Part shown: positions 1 to 12,207 of the stretch, piece by piece
Layout of the letters: each line of letters begins with the position of its first letter
Numbering within the stretch: the first letter of the stretch is position 1
Origin: Didymella arachidicola
Lineage: Eukaryota; Ascomycota; Dothideomycetes; Pleosporales; Didymellaceae
NCBI GenBank assembly: GCA_016630955.3
Contig: CM049993.1
Location: forward strand, 372,001 to 436,000
Direction: 5' to 3'
DNA: 64,000 nucleotides
Made by a program: the position numbers and the translations under genes
Notes under the pieces: model-generated
Database searches by the model: none
Seen by the model: only the letters and a program-made list of their open reading frames with translations
Told to the model about the DNA's origin: nothing

Positions 1-132
1 TGGAGATCAGACGTCAGTGTGGAATCGAGGTGGGGCAAGAGCTATGGCCAACTGCATGCCTCGGTTGCATTTCGATGTGAAAGTGACAGCGGCGATGGAT
101 CAGTCAACACTCCGCAAACTCAGAAAATCATA

Positions 133-1051
133 ATGGCTCAGCAGCAAAGACAAAAGTTCGTGTTGATCACAGGATGCACGCCAGGAGGCATTGGGTATGT
201 CGGGCACCAGCAACTCATTTTCGCAACTGACATGTGACAGCCACTTCCTAGCGCTGGAATTTGCTGAGAAGGGTTTCCAGGTGCTGGGTACTGTCCGCGA
301 CCCTTCGAAGTACTCCTCGCCGCACAATAACATCACCTTCCTCCCTCTCGAGCTCACGAGCATTGACTCTATCCGAGAACTCTGCAAACGGGTCACGGAA
401 ATAACGAATGGCAAGCTCGATATCCTGTACAACAATGCTGGACGAAACTACGTTGTGCCAGCTCTCGACTATGACACCGATGAGCTGCACGAGCTCTTTG
501 AGGCGAACGTATTCGCTGTGATGCACATGTGCAGGGAATTCACGCCGCTCCTCATCGAGGCCAAAGGCACCATTGTGCAGACAGGCTCCGTTGCAGGTAT
601 TCTACCGTACGTCTGGGGTGCACCGTACAATGCATCAAAGGCGGCTCTACACTCGTACACAAACACTCTTCGCGTCGAGCTTGCTCCTCTGGGTGTACGT
701 GTGGTCAATGTGATCACGGGTGGTGTCAAATCCAACATTGCACGGACACACCGCAAGCTACCGCCGGGCTCCTACATGCAGCCGCTTGCGCCGGAGTATG
801 AGAGCAGGTTGACACACAGCCAGCAGTTGGGCATGGATACCAAGCAGTACGCGAGTAGCTGTGTGAGGCAGGTGCTTCATGGAGATGGATGGTTCGGCCG
901 ACAAAGAGAGATCTGGGAGGGCAAGATGAGCTGGATCGTCTGGTTTGGCTGGAAATGGATGCCCATCAAGATCTTCGATTGGTACTTTACCTATGTCTTC
1001 AAGCTTGGAAAGCTGAGAGGCACAGTGGGACCCAACAAAAAAACATTGTAG
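133..1051 (+). CDS. Ayr1-like short-chain dehydrogenase/reductase
   Basis: Two exons, 133-194 and 241-1051, with a 46-nt GT-AG intron, give about 290 aa. The intron sits inside the Rossmann nucleotide-binding motif: exon 1 ends in VLITGCTPGGIG, and splicing continues it into HFLALEFAEKGF, as in classical SDRs. Also visible are the NNAG motif (YNNAGRNYVV), the catalytic Ser in GSVAG and the YNASK catalytic Tyr/Lys. The TGCTPGGIG form and the aromatic C-terminus (WMPIKIFDWYFTYVF) resemble NADPH-dependent 1-acyl-dihydroxyacetone-phosphate reductase, an ER/lipid-droplet enzyme that makes lysophosphatidate. The SDR fold is certain; the substrate is inferred by resemblance. An unspliced reading would start at 191 and lose the cofactor loop, so the spliced start at 133 is preferred. 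Confidence 0.82.
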
Positions 1052-1590
1052 ATATCGAGCAGAGTGTAGGATACCCAATGGTCAGACGCGACTTCTTGTT
1101 GCGTAACCAATTCAGCATGCACGTATCGAGGACCGGCTGATCTCGGCCAGACTTTTTTCAGATGGTCAGACCAAGGAGGATCGTGAGGCTCGGCTTTACC
1201 AAACCCAAGGCGTCTGTGCATTCGCGGAGTGCGGGTTAAGGCGGGGTATGAGAAGCTGGCGGCAGAGCCTCAATGCCATCGTTCAGATTGATAGAACCCA
1301 GTCGCTGTGAAAAAACAAGGGGTTGCATGCCACCGTCAATGAAGAACTGTATGACTTCTTGAGCCTCCTCTAGTGCCAACAACATGTGCGGCACGCATCG
1401 GCGCCGCTGACACGCTGTGGACTGCATAGCTGCAGCCTCGGCTAGGTACTCCCTCCTCCCGAACTCTGTGAGCCGAGCGTTGTTCCTCTGCTTTATTTCC
1501 TTAGAGACCAAAGCTTCCCAGGCTACGTCCAGTACGAAACTCCCTTCTCAAGCTGCACTGTGGTCATCGAGCTCGAGAGCCAAACTGACC
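1052..1590. other. intergenic region without a gene
   Basis: About 540 bp separate the SDR stop from the prpD start. I see no coding exon, RNA gene or repeat. The part next to 1590 should hold the promoter and leader of the methylcitrate dehydratase gene. An ATG at 1417 is in frame with it, but the sequence between 1417 and 1590 does not look like family protein. Confidence 0.5.
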
Positions 1591-3340
1591 ATGTCGGCCT
1601 TCAGTCGCAATCTGTGCAGCGCTTCACGTACGCTTCGCCAACGATCCACAGTCTTCAGCCAAGCTGTTAGGCCAATTGCTCTCCGCGCTGCCCCCACAGC
1701 TTCAATTGCTCCCCGCGCAACTGTCGCAAGCTCTTTCTCAACAATGACTTCTCTCAAGAGCGCCGCACCGCCTGTCAGCGGCAAGCGCGAATACGACCCT
1801 GAGATCAAGGACATTGCCAATTACATCCACAACGTCAAGATCGACTCTGAGCTTGCGGTACGATCAATATTCTACTCAATTGAAGGCCAAGCTAATTTGA
1901 ACCCCGTTTAGTACGACACGGCACGATGGGTCTTCATCGACACACTCGGGTGCGGTCTCGAGGGTCTGCAATTCGAGCAATGCAGGAAAATTCTTGGTCC
2001 TACAGTCGAGGGCACTGTTGTTCCCAACGGCACAAAGGTTCCTGGTACAAATTACCAGCTTGACCCCATCAACGGCGCCTTCAATATCGGTGCTATGATC
2101 CGCTGGCTGGACTTCAACGACTGCTGGCTCGCTGCTGAGTGGGGTCACCCCTCGGACAACTTGGGCGCCATCCTCGCGACCGCCGACTGGGTCAACCGTA
2201 CAAACAAGAATGGCGGAAACCTTGGCAACGGCAAGATCTTCAAGGTGCGCGATGTTTTGGAGGCTATGATCAGGGCACACGAGGTCCAGGGTTGCATGGC
2301 TCTCGAGAACTCGTTCAACAAGGTCGGCCTTGACCACGTTATCCTCGTCAAGCTTGCCTCGACCGCCGTTGTCTCCAAGATGTTGGGTCTCAGCGAGGCC
2401 CAGACTCGTGACGCCGTCTCGCAAGCCTTCGTTGATGGCCAGTCCATGCGCACATACAGGCACAGCCCCAACACCATGTCCCGCAAGTCCTGGGCTGCCG
2501 GAGATGCTTGCCAGACCGCCGTCAACCTTGTTCTGAAGGTGTTGAAGGGTGAGCAGGGCCTACCCACGGTTCTGTCTGCTCCTACATGGGGATTCTACGA
2601 CGTCAACTTTGGCGGCAAGCCCTTCCAGTTCCAGCGCCCATACGGCAGCTACGTTATGGAGAACGTTCTCTTCAAGGTGTCTTACCCTGGTAAGCATAGA
2701 CATTCCACTCAGTCAAGATCTTGCCTGCTAACATTTTGCAGCCGAGTTCCACTCTCAGACCGCTGTCGAAGCTGCTCAGCGCCTGAACAAGAAACTCAAA
2801 GCTTTGGGCAAGTCTGCTGAAGACATCGAGCACGTCGTCAACCGCACGCACGAGGCCTGTATTCGCATCATCGACAAACAATTCAAGCCCATGGAGAACT
2901 TCGCCGACCGCGACCACTGCGTCCAGTACATGGTCTCGACCATGTTCGTCTTCAATCGCCTCGAGGCCACAGACTACCCCGATGAGAGCGAGGCTGCTCA
3001 GTCAGCCCTTGTTGAGTCCCTGCGCCAGAAGATCAGCTGTGTGGAGGACCCGCAGTTCACCAAGGACTACCACGACCCTGAGAAGCGTACCATTTCCAAC
3101 GCGCTCACTGTCACACTCAAGGACGGTACCGTTCTCGATGAGGAGGTCGTCGAGGCTCCTCTTGGCCACCGTCTCCGCCGTGAGGAGGCTAAGCCTGAGA
3201 TTCTGGCCAAGTACAAGAGGCATCTTGGCCCTCACTACCCTGCTGAGCACGTTGACAAACTCGTCGCCCTGGCGCAGGACGCTAAGACCATTGACAACAT
3301 GGATGTCGATGAGTATGTTGATTTGTACGTGAAGAACTAG
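1591..3340 (+). CDS. prpD: 2-methylcitrate dehydratase, mitochondrial (MmgE/PrpD family)
   Basis: Exons 1591-1857, 1912-2689 and 2742-3340 give 547 aa in one frame; the introns are 54 and 52 nt. The product should dehydrate 2-methylcitrate to 2-methyl-cis-aconitate, a step in propionyl-CoA breakdown. Evidence is the PrpD-type core (for example AAEWGHPSDNLGAILATADW and GDACQTAVNLVLKVLKGEQG) and near-full family length. The ATG at 1591 was chosen because it opens an Arg/Ser/Ala-rich, acid-poor N-terminus (MSAFSRNLCSASRTLRQRS) that fits a mitochondrial targeting peptide. The next two genes encode the lyase and synthase of the same cycle, which strongly supports the assignment over other MmgE/PrpD proteins such as cis-aconitate decarboxylases. 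Confidence 0.93.
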
Positions 3341-4810
3341 ATATCAAAATGCCATATAGCGTCCTGAGAAAGGTCGTTCATCATTGCTCGAATTACCTCG
3401 TGAGATCCTTGTCGAGTAGCATCATACTTCCGGTGCGTCAGGTCTCCTATGCAAAGTGGTCACCGTTTTGGCTGGGATGTTGCGAAGACAAAGACGCCCG
3501 TACCATTGGCTGTGCTGCTAGGAATTTGGAAAGTCAGGCGTTTCCTGAAAACCTTCTATTTATTCAGACCTCCAAATCCAATGACCTACTACATAAGCAT
3601 AGCGACCACCGACTGCACCTCTGTCCTTACTCACTTCACTACAATCCAGCCGTCAAAGTCGAAGATCGCAGTCGCATGTCTCTGCTTCTCTGATCCAAAA
3701 GACGTGAATAGGAAGACATCGTCTATGCCCAAAACGACAACACCAACAACATACACGTTCTTCTGCTCTCCACAAAACACCTTTAGGATGGCTGAATGTG
3801 CTCCTGGGCCGAGCTGCTAGATGGCATACATGCAAACCCAAGAACAGTCGTTGCATGTCCGTCGGCTTGCTGCGGGGAAAGAAATAACATTCTTCGATGA
3901 CTCGAGAAGGGCCACATACTTCTGCTTCCTGTCCTGCACCGATGTTCTCCGTCCGATTCTCAAAGTGTACTGTGGGCCCATGCATGTGCTCTTATGCTCT
4001 CGCCTAAACCCTCACGCAAGCGGACCGTATCAGAAGATCCAATAGCTACGCAGCGACTACCGTATCGAGTCACACAATCCTGAACACTAGTTTCATAGGA
4101 ATGCTTTCCGGGCTTGGAAGACCATGAAACGACCGAAATCACAAACTCGAGTCTTTGATTACCTCGCATCTGTCTCCAAAAAGTGCAGCAAACCACTTCA
4201 TGTCTGCCTTTTGAGCGTATTGAGGTGTCGATCAAAGAAAATAGAACAGGATTTTGCGTCACCTGTTCCGAATGCAACATCTACTATGCGAGCTGCGGTG
4301 AGTGTGCTTATTTACAATCCGCTATACCCGCTCCCCGGCAAGTTCTGTGTGGGAGCTGGAAAACAATGGGTAGCGATACGGTGGGTGGCTGAATGATGGT
4401 GGTTGCATGAGAAAAGGGGTGATGATGGTGGTGGAATGGAGGGCTGAGGCGTTGATGTGGATTGTGTTTAGCGCCCGGGATAAGCTGGGGGGATGTTTGG
4501 GATTAGATTAAGGGTGCGGATATGGTGTACTGAGAGCGCAGACTACTCAAAGGTTGGTAGGGTGGCGATCGCGATTGTGGTGTTGTGGATGTCGAGATTG
4601 CGGGCGGGGCGTGAGGTCAAGGTTACGGGGCAACGGCGAGATGATGCCAGGATAAATGCAGGGGGAATGGCTTGCTAGGTTACTTTTGGTTTCTTACAAC
4701 GAGTTGCACGCAGTCAATCTGTTCGGTGCACACAAGTCAGATTCAGCGTGGGTGAATAGTATATCAGATCATAGTGTATCAAATGTTGGTATATACTGCT
4801 CGATCTACAC
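3341..4810. other. 1.5-kb intergenic region, no gene recognised
   Basis: Lies between the convergent 3' ends of the dehydratase and lyase genes. Short open frames exist on both strands, but none has recognisable protein, and all overlap each other in different frames. The part from about 4380 to 4660 is G/T-rich on the plus strand (runs of ggtggtgg and gatgatgg). I see no tRNA, repeat unit or transposon end. Confidence 0.5.
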
Positions 4811-6828
4811 TCAGAAGCCTAAAGAAAGTCAGCACATGTAAAGTGTAGTCTGTGTAAGCATCGACATACCTGTCTCGGTGTTTCCATCTCCCATACTCTT
4901 ACTGCCCGAGCTACCGCTCTGGATGTGGCCCAGAATGCCATCGATGTAGCTAGCACCGCTCCACTTCTGATGTGTGAGGACATCGCAGCCAAGCTCCTTC
5001 TCGCGAGCCTGCACAAGCTTGACGTATGCAAGCATACCCTCATCCTTGAATGCGCGAGAGAGCTCGCAGGTGATTGTTGCTGTGGAGTGAATACCGGCCA
5101 GGGAGATGAGCTGGAAGACGAAGCTAGTGTTTTGTCAGTGCCTTCCTTGAGAGCGGAGTTTACGAAAAAATGTACTTACCCGTGCTTGGCCAGATCCCAG
5201 ACAAAGCTCTTCAGAGCTTCTTCGCTGAACCCTTGACCCATCCAGTTGAAGCTGGGTGACAGGTTGTAGACGAACTTCTTGCCGGGGAATTGTTGCCTAA
5301 TTTCGCCGGCGAAGCCAGCAGCCTTCTCGACGCTTGGGTCGCCAGTCTCGACCCATAACAGATCAGCGTAGGGCGCAAACTCTTTCCCTCGCTTCGTCGC
5401 GGCTGCCATGCCGGCCTTGTAGTGGTAGAACCCCTCACGTGTGCGCGGGATGTCCCAGTTGAAATAGACAGGGCTCTTGGTGTGTTTCGCTGAGAGCTCG
5501 CGACGCTTGAGGAGGGATAGATTCGGGTTCTGTTTGGTCTCGTTGAGGTATGCATCGATGGTAGATTGTGATGCGCCCTCTTTCTCGAGATGTTGTACAA
5601 CAGCTTCGTCGTAAGTGACGAGCTTGTGCTTCTTTACCCAAGCAGCCTCGAAAGCGTCGATGTCCTTACCCGGCGCACCGGCTGCCTCCATATTCTGCAG
5701 AGTCTCAGCCAGAGGCTCTGTCTCTTCTGTGACGCCCTTGATGAACTCGTGATCACGGACGTCAACGGCGCTGGAGAGCAGCTTGCCGCTCTCCGAGTCA
5801 GTGCGAGCAATGACCAGGTTCTCGCAGCCCATAGTGTCCCACTGGAATCGTGCAGCTACAAGGCGGTTTATGTGGTCGCCCACGGGCACAAGGACTTTCC
5901 CCGCCAGATGTCCGCACTTCTTGCCGCCGTGAAGCTGATCCTCAAAGTGCACGCCCGCGGCACCGTTCTCGGCGAAGAGCTTGGCCAGCTTGATGACGGC
6001 CGAAAGACCTCCATGGCTATCCACATGTCAGCACTGAACTTACAGGAATAGCCCTCAGGTCTCGCTCACCCAGTGTCACCGTCAGCAATGATAGGACGCA
6101 TGTAGTCAAGGTATGGCGTCTTTGCCCGCTGCTCCGGGGTCATCTTCCGCCTGTTGTCCCAATTCTTACGGTCATGGAGCTGCTGTGCCTTGAAGAGACG
6201 CTGCACCTGGTTCGGTACGGTGTTGTAGGGGTAGTCGCCAAAGTCGGCAGAGACCTCGTTTGTAGTAGTCAGGACAGAGGAACACGCCCAGCCGGAGACA
6301 TAGAGAACTTCCTGGTTGGCGGCTTGCTGGGACATTTGCACGGGGTCAATGGCGCCCACTATGGTGGGAGAGCATCAGTTGCTGTTCTCTACGATGGACC
6401 GGACTATACGCACTGGTATGCACTGGCTCGCCCTTTGCTGCACGCTCCTCTAGCAGGTTGAACAGCTTGCGCGCCATCAGCGAGCTGGGGTACGACTGCT
6501 GCAGCGCGCCGCGCTTGCTCACGACATCCTCCGCCGAGTATGGGCGCTTGATGCCCTTGTAGCGTGGCGAGGCCCACCAGTCCTTGACGGCCTGCACCTG
6601 CTCGTCGAAGAGGGCATCCTCAGCCGAGCCAGCCTTTGAAGCCTCGGCAAGCAGTTGGAACGAGTCGCCCGGCAGCGCTGCCGATACGGGAGGGTCGACG
6701 GGCTTGAGGGTCGAGCTCGACATGCGACACGCGGTGGTGGCGAGCGGGCGGAGGAGCTGCGGTGCGCGGTGCAAGGGTCTCAGCGTTCGGCTCTGGCGCG
6801 CGACGGAGCGAGGCAGTGTGCGCAGCAT
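4811..6828 (-). CDS. mclA: 2-methylisocitrate lyase, mitochondrial (isocitrate lyase family)
   Basis: Five exons on the minus strand: 6828-6414, 6358-6070, 6016-5180, 5123-4870 and an 8-nt last exon 4818-4811; 600 aa. The product should cleave 2-methylisocitrate to pyruvate and succinate. The isocitrate-lyase superfamily active-site loop KKCGH is present (Cys about residue 269), as are MGAIDPVQ, YVSGWACSS and WLAKHG-type family segments. The N-terminus (MLRTLPRSVARQSRTLRPL) is Arg-rich and acid-free, a mitochondrial presequence, unlike glyoxysomal isocitrate lyase. Its neighbours are the dehydratase and the synthase of the methylcitrate cycle, and it shares an upstream region head to head with the synthase. 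Without the last intron the protein would instead run to a stop at 4829; the tiny exon is chosen because it keeps phase and has a TTTAG acceptor and a GTGCTGAC branch-like motif. Confidence 0.9.
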
Positions 6829-7373
6829 TGCGATTGGGGTGCAGGAGAGGTCGCTCCAGCCCGCAGAGGTCGCTCTTCCGTCGCAGCGACTTTTTATTGC
6901 GGTGGGTGTGGTAAGCAACAGCTGCGGCGGCAATGGCGGAGATGCGGAGTTATCGCCCTCTGACGCGGCTGTAGAGTGTCGCGAACGGCCAGCAACTCGC
7001 GTCTGCTGTTGTGCCTGCCTAGTCGAGCTTTCCGTGCGCGGGTCAGACCTTCTCTGGAGCGCTGCAGTGTGCGTTGCTTGGGAAGCTCCTCCAAACCGAG
7101 CACCTTAAGCCGAGGTAGCCTCCGCCAAAGCCGCTTGCGACCCCTCGGTACACTGACGTCGCACGCATCACCGGCGGACGACGCTGCACCCTGGAATTGG
7201 GGATAGCCGAGCGTTACCGTTTGCTCTTTCCCTTCGTTCTGTGTACCTGCATCGTGTCTGCTCCCACGATAGTCGACAGTTCCTGGTCTTGCTGTTTGTT
7301 GGAGTACGCAAGACAGCTGCTGTGTTCCCCGCAAAGCTAATTACCCCAGCTTTCCCCTCACAAGCTCCAAGCC
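6829..7373. promoter_or_regulatory. shared divergent promoter region of lyase and methylcitrate synthase
   Basis: 545 bp between the start codons of two oppositely transcribed genes of one pathway, so both promoters and both 5' leaders must lie here. No open frame in it resembles a protein. I cannot identify specific factor sites by eye with confidence. Confidence 0.6.
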
Positions 7374-8954
7374 ATGGCCCTGAGCGCACGAACTGCGGCG
7401 AGAGCGCTGCGCACCGCAAAGGTGAGCTTGCACAACCAAATTCCCACGCGCGTTTGCTAAGAAAAGTCACCGCAGCCCTCAGCGACTCGCCCTTTTGCTT
7501 CTGGTATGCAATTGACTCCCACAGCTGGATAATCGACACGCTAACCTGCCCACCAGTGCAAACATGCCGCTATTCCTCGTCCTCTGAGCCAACCCTAAAA
7601 GAGACTTTCGAGAGGGTCCTGCCTGCAAAGCGCGAGCTCCTGAAGAAGGTCAAGGCTCAGGCAGACAAGAAGCTCGGCGACGTCAAGGTCGAGAATGCAC
7701 TGGGTGGCATGCGGTATGCACGCTCACGAAGCCAGCCGCAACGCCGACTAACACAGCCACAGAGGCCTGAAGGCCATGGTCTGGGAAGGCTCGGTCCTCG
7801 ACGCCAACGAGGGCATCCGCTTCCACGGCAAGACCATCAAGGACTGCCAAAAGGAGCTGCCCAAGGGCACTTCCGGCACCGAGATGCTCCCCGAGGCCAT
7901 GTTCTGGCTGCTGCTCACGGGCGAAGTCCCCTCGGTCTCACAGACGCGCGCTCTCTCCCGCGAGCTCGCAGAGAAGGCCCAGATCCCTGCCTTCGTCTCC
8001 AAGATGCTCGACGACTTCCCCAAGGACCTGCACCCCATGACGCAGTTTGCCTGCGCCGTCTCCGCCCTCAATTACGAGTCCAAGTTTGCCAAGGCCTACG
8101 AGAAGGGCATCAACAAGGCCGACTACTGGGAGCCCACCTTTGACGACTCCATCAGCCTGCTCGCCAAGCTGCCCACCATCGCCGCCAAGATCTACCAGAA
8201 CGCGTACCGCGGCGGCGGCGCGCTGCCCAACGAAGTCGACCTCGAGCAGGACTGGTCGTACAACTTCGCCGCCATGCTGGGCAAGCCCGGCAAAGAGAAC
8301 GAAGGCTTCCAGGACCTGCTGCGCTTGTACCTCGCTCTGCACGGCGACCACGAGGGCGGCAACGTCTCAGCACACGCCACGCACCTCGTCGGTTCCGCAC
8401 TAAGCGACCCTTTCCTGAGCTACAGCGCAGGGCTGCAGGGTCTCGCGGGGCCTCTGCACGGGCTCGCTGCGCAGGAAGTCCTGCGCTTCATCCTGGACAT
8501 GCAGAAGTCAGTGGGCGAGAACTTCACAGAGAAGGACGTCAACAGCTACCTCTGGAGCGTGCTCAAGTCCGGCCGCGTGATCCCCGGCTACGGCCACGCC
8601 GTGCTCAGGAAGCCCGACCCGCGGTTCCAGGCACTCATGGACTTTGCCGACGCGCGCCCCGAGGTCGCCGCAGACCCCGTGTACCAGCTAGTCAAGAAGA
8701 ACTCTGAGGTCGCGCCCGGCGTGCTGACGGAGCACGGCAAGACCAAGAACCCGTTCCCCAACGTCGATTCCTCGTCGGGCGTGCTGTTCCACCACTTCGG
8801 GTTCAAGGAGACGCTGTATTACACAGCGACGTTCGGTGTGAGTCGTGGTCTGGGACCGCTTGCGCAGCTCATCTGGGATAGGGCGCTGGGTCTGCCCATC
8901 GAGCGCCCGAAGAGCATCAACCTGCAGGGGATCCTGGACCAGGTTGGCGCGTGA
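7374..8954 (+). CDS. mcsA: 2-methylcitrate synthase, mitochondrial (citrate synthase family)
   Basis: Exons 7374-7421, 7476-7503 (28 nt), 7557-7713 and 7763-8954 give 474 aa; the introns are 54, 53 and 49 nt. Condenses propionyl-CoA (and acetyl-CoA) with oxaloacetate in the matrix. The citrate-synthase catalytic triad is in place: His in GPLHGLAAQE (about 310), His in GYGHAVLRK (about 356) and Asp in PNVDSSSGV (about 413). The first two exons code only for a basic, acid-poor presequence, so the start at 7374 fits import. The family motif alone does not separate citrate from methylcitrate synthase; the link to the dehydratase and lyase genes makes the methylcitrate enzyme the better call. Confidence 0.92.
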
Positions 8955-9213
8955 AAAGGGAAAAAGAACAGGTGAAGAAGTGTTGTGTCGATACTAGTGT
9001 CAGCGTTTCGCAGAAATAAAATATAAGACTCTAGCATGCCTTCAACAGGCGGACGTGATGTGTGCATGAATGCAAGACCATACATACCTAGAGGGACATC
9101 AACAGTAACAAGCAACAAGGAAGAAAGACAACCCCCCTAAACCCAACCACACAAACCCTTTCTAAACCCACCGCTTCACCAAACGCCAAACGCCAAGCCA
9201 TCAAAACACCCAT

Positions 9214-12207
9214 CTACCACGTCCCCTTCAGCGGCAAATCCCTACTAGAAAACCCCACACCAATCCCAAACTCCCCCTCAGACGGCATAACCCAATTCTG
9301 CCTCCCCACATCCCAATAGCTCAAATCCCTCCTCGTAACATTAAACCTTACCGTCTCCTTTGCACCACCACTCCCATGCTGGCCGCCGGCCTTGAGACTC
9401 ACCTTCTCGAACCCCCTGAGCACTCTGACGGGGAAATCGACAGGCTCGCCCGTCTCAGGATCCTTGTATCCCTTGGGAAAGGAAATATACAGCTGCACTA
9501 CTGTCGCGCCGTCGCGCGCGCCAGTGTTGGTCACGCTGCACGATACGGTGAGGAAGGTGGTGTATAGATCTGGGTTGCCGCCGGGGCCGCCTCCAGCCTG
9601 GCTGGGTGGGCTCTGCGGTACGGGGTCGGGGGCGTGGAAGTCCGTGTCCGAGGTCGAGGAGAGGTAGGGGTAGATGTATTTTTCGATTTTAATGAAGTCT
9701 TTTGGGAAGAGGGCGGATTCTGGGGCGGGGAGGGAGGTTGGATAGGTTGGTGGTGCGAGGCCTGCGGGGCGAGGGGAGGGGAGGAGGGATCTTGTGTGGT
9801 GTGAACGGATGAGTAGGCTGGAGAGCGAGAAAGTGGTGTAGGATAGCCCGAAGCCGAATTCGAAGCGTGGTGTGATGGACTGCGCGTCGAAGTGGCGGTA
9901 GTCGATGTACAGGCCCTCGCTGAAGTTTTGTTGCGGCGCCAGACCGTCGGATGGGCTGGGGAGGTACTTTACTTTGCTGCCGGGGCCGAAGTCTTCTTCT
10001 TTCTTGGCGATGGTGTATGGGAGACGGCCGGACGGATTCACGTCGCCGAAGAGAACGTCGACGATTGCATTGCCAGACTCTTGACCCGGCAGATTGGCAA
10101 TCAAAACAGCCTTTACGTTGGGGATGTCGATGAATTCTTCCAGAATGACTGGGCCGACAGTGTGGACTATGACAACAACGTCGCCAGACCCTTTGCCACA
10201 GCCTTTAGCAACATCTTTGACGAGCTGATTGCCATCCTTTTGGATGGAGAGATCGTTTCTGTCGCCGCGGACATCTGCCCACTTCAAGTAGCCTTCACCA
10301 GCGTCGGAGTTGACAAAGACGATACAGAGATCCTGATCCTCGACGATCTCCTTCTGCTTCGGCAGCTTGTTTTCGAGCCAGTCAGTGACATAGACGCTGT
10401 CCTTATCAAAAGCATCTCGTATGGCAGACAGGGGATCTACGAGGTAGGGGAAGTCGACGGCGCCAGAGCCCCAGCCCGAAGCCAGGGTTCCGTCATTACA
10501 GCTTTGATCGGGACACTTGTTGATACCGTCGTGAGGAAGGCGGGCATCTTCACCGAAGACAGCGACACGGAACTTGGTCTGCCTCTTCGACTTTGATTCA
10601 GCCTTGTGGCCTTTACGGCTCAGCGGCAGAACCTTGTCTTCGTTCTTGACCAAGACAGTACCCTCAGCGGCGACCTTGCGAACGATATCCTTGTGGTCAC
10701 CCTGAGCGTTGACGAATTTGTTGACAACACCGGTAGTTTTATCCGATGGACTGCCCTCATGCAGCTTGCCGATCTCACCATTCGTCCAGGACGAGAAGTT
10801 GGGGCCTTCGTCCGGCCACTGGTCCTGGCCAACTTGGTACCAAGATGCTACGATACGGGTGACCATGTCGTCGACGCGGTCAATTGGTACACTTCCGTTC
10901 AAGACAGCTTGCGTAAGCTTCGCGCCCCAGAGGCTGTTACCTTTGGCCCAGCGCAGTCCATCGCCAGGCATCGTCATGTCCAGGCCGGCGAGCGCGCTCG
11001 CAACGCCAGATCGCTGAGCGAGCCAGTCTGACTGCACGAAGCCTTGGAAACCCAACTCGTCCTTGAGAACGCCGTTGAGGAGCTTACTGTTGGCGCAGGC
11101 GTACGAAGAGTTGACCTGGTTGTACGAGCACATGACAGAGGTGACGCCAGCCTTGACGGAGTCGGCGAACGGCCAGGCGTAGATCTCGTGCAAGGCACGG
11201 TCATCGATATTGCTGGAAATGGCGTTCGGGATGCCCCTGTAGTCATGTTAGCGTTGTCACTGCAAGACCAAGATTCGCATGTCGTACCATTCCCAGGCCT
11301 GACGGAAGTGCTCCTGTTCGTTGCCAATGTAGTGCTTCGCAGTGGCCATGACGCCTTCCTCTTGGATGCCCTTGATGGTCTGCGCAGCAGCGACACCCTG
11401 TAGCACAGGATCGCTGCCAAAGCCTTCCCAGTTACGGCCTCCAGCAGGCATGCGTCCCAAAGGACCCATAGCAGGACCCAGCAGGACATTGACGCCTTTG
11501 AGGCGTGCTTCCTTGCCGTGCGCCTTGCCACGCAGGTACATGAGCTCCTTGTTCCAGGTCGCTCCTACGGTGATGCCGGCGGGGAAGGCAGTGATGTTGT
11601 CTGCGAAGCGAATGCCGAGAGGGCCGTCCTGCAGACACAGCTGGGGGAACTTGAGCCGCGGCACGGCGCCGTTGTTGCCAACACACATGTCCATGCTCCA
11701 CCCCGTGCCTGTCGTGACATTGATCTTCTCAATCAGCGTCATCTGCTTGACCAGCTCAGCCGCCTTCTTGTAGCTCTCCTCCCACGCCGGGTCTGCGCCG
11801 CCCTTCGGACTCGGATACCATGCCGGACTCAGGCCATCGAGCGGCGCGCTCGCTTTGTACGCCCAGATGCCGCCCGCGGCGAGCAGCAGCACGGTGGCAG
11901 CGACGAATGTCAGGAGCCAGCAGCAGCAGCGGCCGGGGGTGAACTTCTTCTTCTGGCGGGCGAAGGGGAGGGCGTGCGCAGCCTCGGCATCCTTGAACGA
12001 TGCCTTGCGCACTTTGAGGTCGCCGGCGCTCTTCATGCGCTTCAGCTTGCTGTCGAAGGCGAGCGGGTCGTGCTCTTCGAGGTCCTCCAGCGTCGCGTTC
12101 GATTCCGAGGAGAAGCGCGTGGGCGTGGGCTCGAGGTCGTCGTCGGTCGGGGCATCGAGCCTGGCGTACTTGCCCCGACGCAGCTCGTGGGACTCGTGTG
12201 GCGCCAT
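9214..12207 (-). CDS. GH3 beta-glucosidase, type II membrane-anchored
   Basis: Exons 12207-11288 and 11236-9214 with a 51-nt intron; 980 aa. Hydrolyses terminal beta-D-glucosyl residues of cello-oligosaccharides or related glucans. A charged cytosolic N-terminus of about 90 residues ends in a CCC cluster followed by one membrane segment (about 97-116, WLLTFVAATVLLLAAGGIW). This predicts a type II protein with the catalytic part outside the cell or in the secretory lumen. The GH3 N-domain follows (DGPLGIRF, MGPLGRMPAGGRNWEGF, KHYIGNEQE), with nucleophile Asp in GFQGFVQSDW (about 377). The C-domain and a fibronectin-III-like end (WDVGRQNWVMPSEGEFGIGV) complete it. A Pro/Ser-rich insert interrupts the C-terminal part. 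It ends 259 bp from the convergent methylcitrate synthase stop. Natural substrate cannot be read from sequence. Confidence 0.93.

Noticed and set aside
7241..8143. 300-codon plus frame starting upstream of the methylcitrate synthase
   Set aside because: It is a read-through of three introns in one frame; the second half is out of phase with the real exon 4.
10606..11031. Plus-strand frames of 100-250 codons opposite the beta-glucosidase
   Set aside because: Shadows of a GC-rich coding strand; the minus strand has full GH3 motifs.
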